DNA of 37,943 bases from Streptomyces viridochromogenes DSM 40736 (GCF_000158955.1 NZ_GG657757.1:5250063-5288005); one strand, 5' to 3'; positions 23,066 through 30,595 are shown, numbered from the stretch's first letter. Notes: generated from the letters alone by a model not told the origin. Program-made: numbers and translations.

Positions 23066-24700
23066 ATGTCTCGACTCAGCCGCGAGAAGAAGCGGGAACA
23101 GAAGCAGGCCGCACACGTGGCGAGCCCGGCGGCGCCGGTCGACGTCCGGGTCCCCGGAGCCGGTGCGGACCCGGGAGCCGGGCCGGGCGCCGCCGCGGCG
23201 GGCGGGTCCGACGGGGCGTCGGTCGGCGGCGTCCCCGTCTTCGCGGCCCCCGGTGAGGAGATCCAGCAGGCCGTCCTGAACCGCCTCCACCACATCGCCC
23301 TCGCCACCGGCCACCCCGTACTCGCCACGGTCCACGACGAGCGCATCGGCTACGTCGTCCCGCTCCAGGTCGACCCGGACGGCTCCAGCCGCTTCACCGC
23401 CGAGCCGGTCCGCACGGCACCCCCGGAGAGTGCGGCGACGGAGCCGGGGGCCGCAGGTGCGGGGACGGAGCCGCCGGCTCCCGCGCCCGGGCCGATGCCG
23501 CCCCCGTCGGAGGGGGAGCACCCGCCGAGCGACAGCGCCACGCACATCCTGCGTCCCATGCCGGAGTCCGGCCGGGGCGTGTCGTCGACGTTCCCGCTGC
23601 GGGCGGTGCCCGAGCAGCAGCCGTCCGAGGAGCCCTCACCGACGTTCAAGCTGCGAGCGGTACAAGACCCACCGCAGTCCACACCGCAAGACACCTCTCC
23701 GGCCCAGGCCACCCCCTCCGGCCCGGCCACGCCGCCGGACCCGGCCATGCCATCCGGCCCGTCCACGCCGCCGGTTGTGTCCACTCCGCCCGGCCCGGTC
23801 ACGCCTCCGGGTGCGGTCGCCCCGTCCGGTACGGTCACGCCTCCCGACCTGTCCACGCCTCCGGGCGTGTCTACACCGTCCGGCCCGGTCACGCCTCCGG
23901 GTGTGTCCACACCGTCCGGCACGGCCACGCCCCCGAGCCCGCCCACACCCCCTGGCACGGTCACACCCCCGAGCCCCGCCACACCCCCGAGCCCCGCCAC
24001 ACCCCTGGGCACCGTCGCGCCCCCGACCGGTCAGTTTGGCCCGCCTCCGCCCATGGACGCTCGGCCGCTGCCCGTCCCCGAGGCCGGTTCCGCCCCGAAG
24101 CGCCGCCCGGGTCCCGACCCGCTCTCCGAAGCGGAGCTGTTCACCGCCGATCCCGACCCGATGCCGACCCCCGTCCGCGGCTTCGACGCCGTCGCGGAGG
24201 CCGTGCTCGGTGACGAACCCTTCGGTGTCCCGGGCGACTTCGCGGCACCGGCCGTCCTCGCGGAGCCGATCGCGCGGATCAGCGAGGCCGTCAAGGAGGG
24301 CCGGATCGAGGCGGCGGCCGGGCTGGCCGACCAGACCGTCGCGCAGGCGTCGGGAACGCTGGGGCCGGAGCACCCGGAGGTGCTCCGGCTGGGTGAACTG
24401 ACCGCCTACGTCGCCTACCTGGCCGGCGACCCGGCCCGCGCCTTCCGCCTGTCGCTCGACCTGGCGGGTGCCTACCGCCGCACGGGCGACGGAGAGGCCG
24501 CCTACGGCAACGTGGAGAGCGCGGCCACCGCCTGGCGCGCGGTCCGCGACCCGGCGCTGGGACTGGAGCTGGGAGGCGACCTCATCGCCCTGTGGACGGA
24601 ACTCGCCGCCGAGGGCGGCCCCGCCGCGGAGGAGATCGAGGGGCTGGAGGCGGCCCGCGCCCGCATGGGCCGCCTCACCGAACGCGCCCGCACGCGGTAG
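23066..24700 (+). CDS. Proline-rich repeat protein with C-terminal TPR-like helical domain
   Basis: A 544-residue hypothetical protein without signal peptide or membrane helix. The basic head (MSRLSREKKREQKQ) is followed by an Ala/Gly/Pro stretch and a small conserved-looking domain (EIQQAVLNRLHHIALATGHPVLATVHDERIGYVVPLQVDPDG, about 70-112). Residues about 205-330 are hexapeptide repeats such as TPPGPV and STPSGT. The C-terminal part (about 385-544), EPIARISEAVKEGRIEAAAGLADQTVAQASGTLGPEHPEVLRLGELTAYVAYLAGDPARAFRLSLDLA, is helical and TPR-like, suggesting protein binding. The ATG follows GAGGGGA. It diverges from the MinD-like gene with about 160 bases between. Cellular role is not known. Confidence 0.75.
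   Translation: MSRLSREKKREQKQAAHVASPAAPVDVRVPGAGADPGAGPGAAAAGGSDGASVGGVPVFAAPGEEIQQAVLNRLHHIALATGHPVLATVHDERIGYVVPLQVDPDGSSRFTAEPVRTAPPESAATEPGAAGAGTEPPAPAPGPMPPPSEGEHPPSDSATHILRPMPESGRGVSSTFPLRAVPEQQPSEEPSPTFKLRAVQDPPQSTPQDTSPAQATPSGPATPPDPAMPSGPSTPPVVSTPPGPVTPPGAVAPSGTVTPPDLSTPPGVSTPSGPVTPPGVSTPSGTATPPSPPTPPGTVTPPSPATPPSPATPLGTVAPPTGQFGPPPPMDARPLPVPEAGSAPKRRPGPDPLSEAELFTADPDPMPTPVRGFDAVAEAVLGDEPFGVPGDFAAPAVLAEPIARISEAVKEGRIEAAAGLADQTVAQASGTLGPEHPEVLRLGELTAYVAYLAGDPARAFRLSLDLAGAYRRTGDGEAAYGNVESAATAWRAVRDPALGLELGGDLIALWTELAAEGGPAAEEIEGLEAARARMGRLTERARTR
23690..24020 (+). repeat. Degenerate 18-bp tandem repeats encoding proline-rich hexapeptides
   Basis: About eighteen imperfect units of the type (A/T)-C-(A/G)-C-C-(T/C)-C-C-G encode x-(T/S)-P-(P/S)-G-x peptides. 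Stretches such as CACCCCCGAGCCCCGCCA recur exactly in neighbouring units near 23965-24003. The array is a likely site of unit gain or loss. Confidence 0.8.
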
Positions 24701-24703
24701 GGC

Positions 24704-25651
24704 CTACTCCGACAGCTCCCACACCGCGTACGCGAGGGCGTCGCTGTTGCGGTCGAGGGCGGTGTCGTTGATGTTGGCGGTGGTGTCGCAGGAGGAGTGG
24801 TAGCAGCGGTCGAAGGCCTGCCCGGCCGTACCGCCCCACTTGGCCACCTGCGCCGCCGTCTTCGTCCGGCTGGCCCCGGTGAACAGGCCGCCCACCGGCA
24901 CACCCGCACTCTTGAAGGGCGCGTGGTCGGAGCGGCCGTCGCCCTCCGTCTCGATCTCCGTGGGGACGCCGATGCCGCTGAAGTACTCCTTGAAGGTCTT
25001 CTCGATCGCCGGGTCGTCGTCGTAGACGAAGTAGCCGGGGTTCGCGGAGCCGATCATGTCGAAGTTCAGGTAGGCGCTGATCCGCGAACGGTCCCCGGTG
25101 GCCAGCCGGTTGACGTAGTAGCGGGAGCCGACGAGGCCGAGTTCCTCCGCCCCCCACCAGGCGAACCGCAGGTGCTTGGTGGGCTTGTACTGCGCCCGTG
25201 ACACGGCGAGGGCGGCCTCCAGGACGGCGGCCGAGCCGGACCCGTTGTCGTTGATGCCGGGCCCGGAGGTGACGCTGTCGAGGTGTGAGCCGGCCATCAC
25301 GACCTGGCTCGTGTCACCGCCGGGCCAGTCGGCGACCAGGTTGTAGCCGGTGCGGCCGGAGGAGGTGAACTGCTGGACCGTGGTGGTGTATCCGGCGGCG
25401 TCCAGCTTGGCCTTCACGTAGTCGAGCGAGGCCTTGTAGCCGGCCCGGCCGTGCGCGCGGTTGCCACCGTTGGCGGTGGCTATGGACTGGAGCTGGGTCA
25501 GATGGGCCTTGACGCCCGCCAGGGGGATGTCGGGGGCGGCGACCGGTCTCGCCGGAGCGGACGCGGCGTCCGCCACGGCACCGCCCGTGAGGAGCATGGT
25601 GGTCGCGACGGCGGCCGCGGCTGCGGCGCGCGCGGAAACGGAGAGCTTCAT
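24704..25651 (-). CDS. Secreted M28 zinc aminopeptidase (S. griseus aminopeptidase type)
   Basis: A 315-residue exported leucyl-type aminopeptidase. The signal peptide is about 30 residues (MKLSVSARAAAAAAVATTMLLTGGAVADAA). The two-zinc site is complete: H123 in GSHLDSV, bridging D135 in GINDNGSGS, E169/E170 in WGAEELG (general base and ligand), D198 in LNFDMIG and H285 in CYHSSCD. The cysteines C283 and C288 are placed for the disulfide known in the family. It releases hydrophobic N-terminal residues from peptides outside the cell. The ATG at 25651 has GGAG about ten bases upstream; an upstream in-frame GTG-type extension would spoil the signal peptide. Its stop is three bases from the stop of the convergent proline-rich protein. 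Confidence 0.93.
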   Translation of the reverse strand: MKLSVSARAAAAAAVATTMLLTGGAVADAASAPARPVAAPDIPLAGVKAHLTQLQSIATANGGNRAHGRAGYKASLDYVKAKLDAAGYTTTVQQFTSSGRTGYNLVADWPGGDTSQVVMAGSHLDSVTSGPGINDNGSGSAAVLEAALAVSRAQYKPTKHLRFAWWGAEELGLVGSRYYVNRLATGDRSRISAYLNFDMIGSANPGYFVYDDDPAIEKTFKEYFSGIGVPTEIETEGDGRSDHAPFKSAGVPVGGLFTGASRTKTAAQVAKWGGTAGQAFDRCYHSSCDTTANINDTALDRNSDALAYAVWELSE

Positions 25652-25813
25652 GTGTGGGGGCTCCGAGTTCCTCTGGGAAGCCCGTGGGGTGGCCACGGGC
25701 AGCCCACAGTGAATGGGGTGCCTGGATGGTGAAGCTGGTACTGACTCTCCGTCAAGATGTTTATCCGGCCAGGGCGTTGAGCGGACGCGCCTGCCGGGGC
25801 CGCACCGCCGCCG

Positions 25814-26287
25814 TCAGTGCACGCAGAACTCGTTCCCCTCCGGGTCCGCCATCAGGGCCCACTCGCCGCCCCGCTCCGCCACCCGCCGCAGCACGCGCGC
25901 CCCGAGCTTCTCCAGCCGCGCGACCTCCTCCTCGCGCCGCCCCTCGCCCGGGTGCAGATCGAGGTGGAGCCGGTTCTTGACCGTCTTCGCCTCCGGCACC
26001 CGCTGGAACAGCAGCCGCCGCCCCAGCCCGGTTCCGCTCTCCTCCTCGAACGGGTCCTCGGGATGCCGCACCGCGACCAGGTCCCGGAAGGCACGGCGGC
26101 CGTGCCACTCGACGGTGTCGTCCTCGGTCACCGCGCCGAAGCCGAGCAGCTTCTCGATGAGCGCGCTGTTGTCCTCGGCCTCGTACCGTAGGGCCGCGGC
26201 CCAGAAGTCGGCCTGCGCGTGCGGGTCGTTCGCGTCGATGACGATCTTCCAGTGCACGGGGCCGGGTGTTGCCGGTGTCTGCGTCAT
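25814..26287 (-). CDS. VOC-superfamily (glyoxalase/bleomycin-resistance-like) protein
   Basis: A 157-residue protein of two beta-alpha-beta-beta-beta modules. The first includes HWKIVIDANDPHAQADFWAAALRY, the second NRLHLDLHPGEGRREEEVARLEKLGARVL and the terminal WALMADPEGNEFCVH. H in HLDLH and E in GNEFCV are where metal ligands lie in the family, but not all four can be assigned. Members range from antibiotic-binding proteins to metal-dependent lyases, so the activity is unknown. It starts 21 bases from the divergent CGNR regulator and shares its control region, so it is probably that regulator's target. No ribosome binding site precedes the ATG. Confidence 0.83.
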   Translation of the reverse strand: MTQTPATPGPVHWKIVIDANDPHAQADFWAAALRYEAEDNSALIEKLLGFGAVTEDDTVEWHGRRAFRDLVAVRHPEDPFEEESGTGLGRRLLFQRVPEAKTVKNRLHLDLHPGEGRREEEVARLEKLGARVLRRVAERGGEWALMADPEGNEFCVH

Positions 26288-26288
26288 G

Positions 26289-26307
26289 TAACCACTTATA
26301 CTGGTTA
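26289..26307. promoter_or_regulatory. Palindromic bidirectional promoter/operator between VOC and CGNR genes
   Basis: TAACCA (26289-26294) and TGGTTA (26302-26307) form a perfect inverted repeat around CTTATAC. On the plus strand TATACT (26297-26302) ends six bases before the GTG at 26309. On the minus strand TATAAG (26300-26295) ends seven bases before the ATG at 26287. Both positions fit -10 boxes of leaderless transcripts. The -35 regions would lie inside the opposite coding sequences and are weak. A CGNR dimer is the likely binder. Confidence 0.65.
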
Positions 26308-26308
26308 T

Positions 26309-26980
26309 GTGAGTGGACGCACAGGGGAAACGCCGAACCCGACGCCCGGCCTGACACTGGTCTCACGCGACGGGAAGCCCTACCGCTTCGACCCCGGCGC
26401 CCTGTGCCTGGAGCTGACGGTGACGGGCGGCCCGGGCGCCTTCGCGCGCTACGAGGTGCTGCACGAGCCCGCGGACCTGATCGCCTGGGCCGGGCGCAGC
26501 CGACTGCCGGACGGGCTGGACCTCACGGTCTGTGCCGATGAGCTGGAGCGCGCCCGGACCCTGCGCGACGCCCTGTTCCTGATCGCCGCCGACCGCGCCC
26601 ACGGCCGCCCGCTGCGAGCCGCCGACCTGGACGTCGTCAACGCCGCCGCTGCCGGGCCCCCGCTCGTCGCCCGCATCGCCCCCGACGGCAGTCGCGGCTG
26701 GGCCCCCGGTGCCACCGGCACGCACCTGCTCTCCACGGTCGCCCGGGACGCGATCGACCTGTTCACCGGACGGTACGGGCACCGTGTCCGCGAGTGCGGC
26801 GCCCACAACTGCCACCTGCTCTTCGTGGACACCTCCCGCCCGGGCCGCCGCCGCTGGTGCGCGATGGAGCACTGCGGCAACCGCGAGAAGGCCCGGACAC
26901 ACCGGGCCCGCCACGCTCCTACGAACCCGAACCCGAACCCGAACCCGAACCCGGACCCGAACCCGAACCCGAACCCGTAG
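26309..26980 (+). CDS. ABATE-domain CGNR zinc-finger transcription regulator with NP-repeat tail
   Basis: A 223-residue regulator. Residues about 20-155 match the ABATE type (FDPGALCLELTVTGG...LERARTLRDALFLIAADRAHGRPL). The C-terminal CGNR finger has C163, C168, C184 and C189 in RECGAHNCHLLFVDTSRPGRRRWCAMEHCGNREKARTHR, ending in the name-giving CGNR. In known members the finger binds DNA. The protein ends in nine Asn/Asp-Pro dipeptides coded by a 6-bp tandem repeat, which is not part of the family. The GTG at 26309 was chosen because the finger and ABATE lengths fit and a -10 box is correctly placed for a leaderless start; a longer reading from 26219 would overlap the divergent VOC gene. It likely controls itself and the VOC gene. 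Confidence 0.82.
   Translation: MSGRTGETPNPTPGLTLVSRDGKPYRFDPGALCLELTVTGGPGAFARYEVLHEPADLIAWAGRSRLPDGLDLTVCADELERARTLRDALFLIAADRAHGRPLRAADLDVVNAAAAGPPLVARIAPDGSRGWAPGATGTHLLSTVARDAIDLFTGRYGHRVRECGAHNCHLLFVDTSRPGRRRWCAMEHCGNREKARTHRARHAPTNPNPNPNPNPDPNPNPNP
26923..26976 (+). repeat. Nine-unit GAACCC hexanucleotide repeat at the 3' end of the CGNR gene
   Basis: Nine consecutive 6-bp units lie here, eight GAACCC and one GGACCC (26953-26958), followed directly by the codon remnant and TAG. Read in frame they give alternating Asn-Pro with one Asp-Pro. Unit changes keep the frame, so the tail length can vary freely. Confidence 0.9.
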
Positions 26981-27000
26981 CGACCGCCGCCTCCCTACGG
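26975..27000. terminator. Inverted repeat built from both stop codons of a convergent gene pair
   Basis: CCGTAG (26975-26980) and CTACGG (26995-27000) are inverted copies separated by 14 bases. The TAG of the CGNR gene and the stop of the permease gene (CTA at 26995-26997) lie in the two arms. It may act as a weak bidirectional terminator. Confidence 0.4.
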
Positions 27001-28020
27001 CCTGGCGTCCACCGGGTCCGACTCGGACGCCACGCCGGGCTCGCCGCCGGAGACGCCGGTGTTCCGCGTGGCACCGACGGTGCCGGTCGTCCTGCTGGTG
27101 CCGGGCTCGCCGATCTCGGTGGCGAGCGCACGGGAGGCCCGGCGGGCGGTGCGCAGGGCGTCCCAGGTCAGCAGCGTCAGCGCCAGCCAGACCAGCGCGA
27201 ACCCGGCCCAGCGCTCGGGCGGCATGGCCTCATGGAAGTAGAGGACGCCGAGCAGGAACTGGAAGACCGGCGTCAGGTACTGGAGCAGGCCGATCGTGGA
27301 CAGGGGCACGCGGATGGCGGCGGCGCCGAAGCAGACCAGCGGCAGCGCGGTGACGATGCCGGCCGAGGCGAGCAGCGCCGCGTGTCCCGCGCCCTCGGCG
27401 GCGAAGGTGGAGCCGCCCTGCGAGGTCAGCCACGCCAGGTAGCCGAGCGCCGGCAGGAACTGGATCGCGGTCTCGGCGGCCAGCGACTCCACACCACCGA
27501 GGTTCACCTTCTTCTTCACCAGTCCGTATGTGGCGAAGGAGAAGGCGAGGGCGAGGGAGATCCACGGGGGCCGGCCGTAGCCGACGGTCAGCACGACGAC
27601 CGCCGCGCAGCCGGTCCCGACCGCCGCCCACTGCACCGGCCGCAGCCGCTCCTTCAGCAGCAGCACGCCTATCGCGATGGTGACCAGCGGGTTGATGAAG
27701 TACCCGAGCGAGGCCTCGACGACGTGCCCGGAGTTCACGGACCAGATGTACAGGCCCCAGTTGATGGTGATCACCGTCGCGGCGACCGTGACGAGGCCCA
27801 GTTTGCGCGGCTGTCGCAGCAGTTCACCGGCCCAGGCCCAGCGCCGCAGCACCAGCAGGGCCGCGCCCACGAAGACCAGCGACCACACCATCCGGTGGGC
27901 CAGGATCTCCACGGCGCCGGCGGGTTTCAGCAGGGGCCAGAACAGGGGGACGAGCCCCCACATCCCGTAGGCCGCGAAGCCGTTCAGCAGTCCTATGTGC
28001 CGCTCACCCCTCGGCTTCAC
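26995..28020 (-). CDS. rarD: RarD-like EamA/DMT-family permease
   Basis: A 341-residue membrane protein with ten hydrophobic segments in two EamA halves. Typical RarD segments are seen: HIGLLNGFAAYGMWGLVPLFWPLLKPAGAVEILAHRMVWSLVF at the start, NWGLYIWSVNSGHVVEASLGYFINPLVTIAIGVLLLKERLRPVQW in the middle, and LPLVCFGAAAIRVPLSTIGLLQYLTPVFQFLLGVLYFHEAMPPERW in the second half. Members export or import small metabolites; E. coli RarD was named for chloramphenicol sensitivity, but transport substrates are poorly known. The C-terminal tail (about 300-341) is soluble and Thr/Gly-rich. The GTG at 28020 follows AAGGAGGGG. A large hairpin upstream separates it from the quinone-reductase gene, so it is probably transcribed alone. 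Confidence 0.88.
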   Translation of the reverse strand: MKPRGERHIGLLNGFAAYGMWGLVPLFWPLLKPAGAVEILAHRMVWSLVFVGAALLVLRRWAWAGELLRQPRKLGLVTVAATVITINWGLYIWSVNSGHVVEASLGYFINPLVTIAIGVLLLKERLRPVQWAAVGTGCAAVVVLTVGYGRPPWISLALAFSFATYGLVKKKVNLGGVESLAAETAIQFLPALGYLAWLTSQGGSTFAAEGAGHAALLASAGIVTALPLVCFGAAAIRVPLSTIGLLQYLTPVFQFLLGVLYFHEAMPPERWAGFALVWLALTLLTWDALRTARRASRALATEIGEPGTSRTTGTVGATRNTGVSGGEPGVASESDPVDARP

Positions 28021-28069
28021 GGGCCCCTCCTTCGCACGTCGTGTCCGCGTGGACGACGGTAACGCCGAG

Positions 28070-28121
28070 CACCCCCGGCTGTCATGCCCGTATCGGCATA
28101 CGGTCATGACAGCCGGGGGTG
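28070..28121 (-). terminator. 52-bp near-perfect hairpin downstream of the NmrA-like gene
   Basis: CACCCCCGGCTGTCATG (28070-28086) pairs perfectly with CATGACAGCCGGGGGTG (28105-28121). After one mismatch, CCGTAT (28088-28093) pairs with ATACGG (28098-28103) around the loop CGGC. The hairpin begins 30 bases beyond the stop at 28151 on the minus strand and should end that transcript. Confidence 0.85.
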
Positions 28122-28150
28122 GGGTGGCTCAGGGGCCCGACGGGGGAGTG

Positions 28151-29005
28151 TCAGCCCTTGAGTGCCGCCGTGACGGCCTCGGAGAGCGGGGTGGTCGGAC
28201 GGCCGGCCAGCCGCGACAGGTCGCCGGTGGAGACGACCAGCTCGCCCTTCTCGATGGAGGCGTCCACGGCCGCCAGGATCTGCGCCAGCGGCTCGGGCAG
28301 GCCGGCGCCGGTGAGGATCCCGGCGAGCGCCTCGGTCGAGACGGCGTTGTAGGTGATCTCCCTGCCGGTCTGCCGGCTCAGCTCGGCCGCGTACTCGGCG
28401 AAGCTCCACGCCGTGTCGCCGCCCAGCTCGTACGTCTTGTTCTCGTGCCCCTCACCGGTCAGCACGGCGACGGCGGCAGCGGCGTAGTCGGCCCGGGATG
28501 CGGAGGAGACCCGGCCCTCGCCGGCGGCGGCGACGACCGCGTCGTGCTCCAGCACCGGGGCGAGGTTCTCGGTGTAGTTCTCGTGGTACCAGCCGTTGCG
28601 CAGCAGCGCGTAGGGCACGCCCGAGCCGAGCAGGATCTCCTCGGTGCCGCGGTGGTCGTCGGCGAGCGAGGCGGTCAGGCTGCCCGGGGCGCTGGTGTAG
28701 GCGAGCAGGGCGACACCGGCCGCCTTGGCGGCGTCGATGACGACCCTGTGCTGCTGCACCCGGCCCTTGTCGAACTCGTTGCCGGAGATCAGCAGGACCT
28801 TGTCACCCGCGGAGAACAGGCCGTCGAAGGACCCGGGGGTGTTGTAGTCGGCCGTCGCGATCTTCACGCCGCGGTCCGCGAAGCCGGCTGCCTTCTCGGG
28901 GTTGCGGACGACCGCGGTGATCTGCTCGGCGGGGACCTTCTCCAGCAGCTGCTCCACGACGTGACGGCCGAGGTGTCCGGTGGCGCCGGTGACGATGATG
29001 CTCAT
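28151..29005 (-). CDS. NmrA-like SDR, NAD(P)H:quinone oxidoreductase (QOR2/YtfG type)
   Basis: A 284-residue atypical short-chain dehydrogenase. The nucleotide-binding loop is VTGATGHLGRHVVEQL at the N-terminus, followed by AVVRNPEKAAGFADRGVKIATADYN, where the arginine suggests NADPH. KVLLISGNEFDKGRVQQHRVVIDAAKAAGVALLAYTSA and LLRNGWYHENYTENL are typical of QOR2, and the classic SDR YxxxK is absent, as in the family. It should reduce quinones by one- or two-electron transfer and protect against electrophiles. The start at 29005 has AAGGAGT. The divergent HxlR regulator, 89 bases away, is its likely controller; a strong hairpin follows the gene. Confidence 0.88.
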   Translation of the reverse strand: MSIIVTGATGHLGRHVVEQLLEKVPAEQITAVVRNPEKAAGFADRGVKIATADYNTPGSFDGLFSAGDKVLLISGNEFDKGRVQQHRVVIDAAKAAGVALLAYTSAPGSLTASLADDHRGTEEILLGSGVPYALLRNGWYHENYTENLAPVLEHDAVVAAAGEGRVSSASRADYAAAAVAVLTGEGHENKTYELGGDTAWSFAEYAAELSRQTGREITYNAVSTEALAGILTGAGLPEPLAQILAAVDASIEKGELVVSTGDLSRLAGRPTTPLSEAVTAALKG

Positions 29006-29060
29006 GAGGGGGACTCCTTATGGGGTTCGATGGCACTAACCCTAGGAGGTGCGCTAACTG

Positions 29061-29091
29061 TTGGAAAGTACCCACTTTGAAGTAAGGTACT
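29061..29091. promoter_or_regulatory. HxlR-type operator and promoter between quinone reductase and HxlR genes
   Basis: Outer arms AGTACC (29067-29072) and GGTACT (29086-29091) and inner arms ACTT (29074-29077) and AAGT (29080-29083) form a nested inverted repeat with one base of asymmetry. TTGGAA (29061-29066) and TAAGGT (29083-29088), 16 bases apart, make a promoter whose spacer is the operator. The HxlR ATG at 29095 is six bases beyond the -10; AAGG may instead serve as a short ribosome binding site. Confidence 0.6.
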
Positions 29092-29094
29092 GGC

Positions 29095-29475
29095 ATGACA
29101 GTAAGTGAGGACGGGGTCCTGTGCCCGTACCGCCTGGTCCTGGAGCACGTCACCAGCCGCTGGGGTGTGCTCGTCCTGATCGAGCTCCTGGACCGCCCCT
29201 ACCGGTTCAGCGAGCTGCGTCGGGCGATCGGCCGGTGGGGCGGCCGGGGTGTCAGCGAGAAGATGCTCACCCAGACGCTCCAGACCCTGGAGCGTGACGG
29301 CCTCGTCCACCGCGACGCCAAGCCGGTGATCCCGCCCCGCGTCGACTACTCCCTCACCGACCTGGGCCGTGAGGCCGCCGAACAGGTGCGGGCCCTGTCG
29401 CAGTGGACGCGCACGCGCATGGACGACGTGGAGAAGGCGCGCCGCGTGTACGACGAGACCCGGGCCGCCTCCTAG
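29095..29475 (+). CDS. HxlR-family winged-helix regulator, likely redox/electrophile sensing
   Basis: A 126-residue DNA-binding protein. CPYRLVLEHVTSRWGVLVLIELLDRPYRFSELRRAIGRWGGRGVSEKMLTQTLQTLERDGLVHRDAKPVIPPRVDYSLTDLGREA is the complete HxlR domain. The conserved N-terminal cysteine is C10; in YodB and HypR the equivalent cysteine reacts with quinones or diamide. The divergent gene encodes a quinone reductase, which is the classic target pairing for YodB-type sensors, so quinone-induced derepression is a reasonable inference. It converges with korB, with 40 bases between the stops and no clear hairpin. Confidence 0.9.
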   Translation: MTVSEDGVLCPYRLVLEHVTSRWGVLVLIELLDRPYRFSELRRAIGRWGGRGVSEKMLTQTLQTLERDGLVHRDAKPVIPPRVDYSLTDLGREAAEQVRALSQWTRTRMDDVEKARRVYDETRAAS

Positions 29476-29515
29476 CGGAGCGGTCCCGGGCCTCGGGGGG
29501 TTGCTGTCCGGCAGG

Positions 29516-30595
29516 TCAGCCGACGACCGTCCAGGTGTCGCCGCCCGCCAGCAGTGCCGCCAGGTCGCCCTTGCCGTGCTGCTCGATCGCGTCGTCGAGC
29601 TGGTCGGCCATCTGGGTGTCGTAGACGGGCCGGTCGACGGAGCGCAGAACACCGATCGGCGTGTGGTGCAGGGTGTCCGGATCGGCGAGCCGGGACAGCG
29701 CGAACGCCGTGGTCGGGGACGCGGAGTGCGCGTCATGGACCAGCACCTGGTCCTCGTTCTCCGGCGTCACCGCCACCACCTTCAGATCACCGGTCGCCCG
29801 GTCCCGCACGACACCCTTGGACAAGTCGCTGCCGAAGCGGATCGGCTTGCCGTGCTCCAGCCGGATCACGGCCTCCTCGGCCTGCTGCTTGTCCTTGAGC
29901 GCGTCGAAGGCGCCGTCGTTGAAGATGTTGCAGTTCTGGTAGATCTCGATCAGCGCCGTGCCCTCGTGGGCGGCGGCCTGGCGCAGCACCTCCGTCAGGT
30001 GCTTGCGGTCCGAGTCCACCGTCCGCGCCACGAACGACGCCTCCGCGCCGATCGCCAGCGACACCGGGTTGAACGGCGCGTCCAGCGAGCCCATCGGCGT
30101 CGACTTGGTGATCTTCCCGACCTCGGAGGTCGGCGAGTACTGGCCCTTGGTCAGGCCATAGATCCGGTTGTTGAACAGCAGGATCTTGAGGTTCACGTTG
30201 CGGCGCAGCGCGTGGATCAGGTGGTTGCCGCCGATGGACAGCGCGTCGCCGTCACCGGTGACGACCCAGACCGACAGATCCCGGCGGGAGCTCGCCAGAC
30301 CGGTGGCGATGGCGGGGGCGCGGCCGTGGATCGAGTGCATCCCGTACGTGTTCATGTAGTACGGGAAGCGGGACGAGCAGCCGATGCCCGAGACGAAGAC
30401 GATGTTCTCCTTCGCCAGCCCCAGCTCGGGCATGAAGCCCTGCACCGCCGCGAGGATGGCGTAGTCGCCGCAGCCGGGGCACCAGCGCACTTCCTGATCG
30501 GACTTGAAGTCCTTCATCGACTGCCTTCCCTCGGCCTTGGGGACGAGGGAAAGCGCTCCGATGGTGCCGGTGCCTGTCGTGGACGTCTCAGCCAT
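29516..30595 (-). CDS. korB: 2-oxoacid:ferredoxin oxidoreductase beta subunit
   Basis: A 359-residue thiamine-diphosphate subunit that works with KorA to convert 2-oxoglutarate (or another 2-oxoacid), CoA and oxidised ferredoxin into acyl-CoA, CO2 and reduced ferredoxin. The cluster cysteines are C39 and C42 in WCPGCGDY, C73 in GIGCSSRFPYY and C222 in YQNCNIFND, enough for one [4Fe-4S] cluster. The TPP pyrophosphate/Mg site is GDGDALSIGGNHLIHALRRN (114-133) with FNNRIYGLTKGQYSPTS after it. Length is normal for the actinobacterial form. The ATG at 30595 overlaps the korA stop by eight bases, so the pair is translationally coupled. The first 26 residues are an extension; MKDFKSDQ is where shorter homologues begin. 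Confidence 0.93.
   Translation of the reverse strand: MAETSTTGTGTIGALSLVPKAEGRQSMKDFKSDQEVRWCPGCGDYAILAAVQGFMPELGLAKENIVFVSGIGCSSRFPYYMNTYGMHSIHGRAPAIATGLASSRRDLSVWVVTGDGDALSIGGNHLIHALRRNVNLKILLFNNRIYGLTKGQYSPTSEVGKITKSTPMGSLDAPFNPVSLAIGAEASFVARTVDSDRKHLTEVLRQAAAHEGTALIEIYQNCNIFNDGAFDALKDKQQAEEAVIRLEHGKPIRFGSDLSKGVVRDRATGDLKVVAVTPENEDQVLVHDAHSASPTTAFALSRLADPDTLHHTPIGVLRSVDRPVYDTQMADQLDDAIEQHGKGDLAALLAGGDTWTVVG

Noticed and set aside
23690..24020. CRISPR-like array of regularly spaced repeats
   Set aside because: Units are contiguous, degenerate and in frame with a coding sequence; there are no unique spacers and no cas genes.
26923..26976. Telomere-like CCCGAA repeat
   Set aside because: It is internal, in frame with the CGNR gene and too short; Streptomyces telomeres are palindromic and different.
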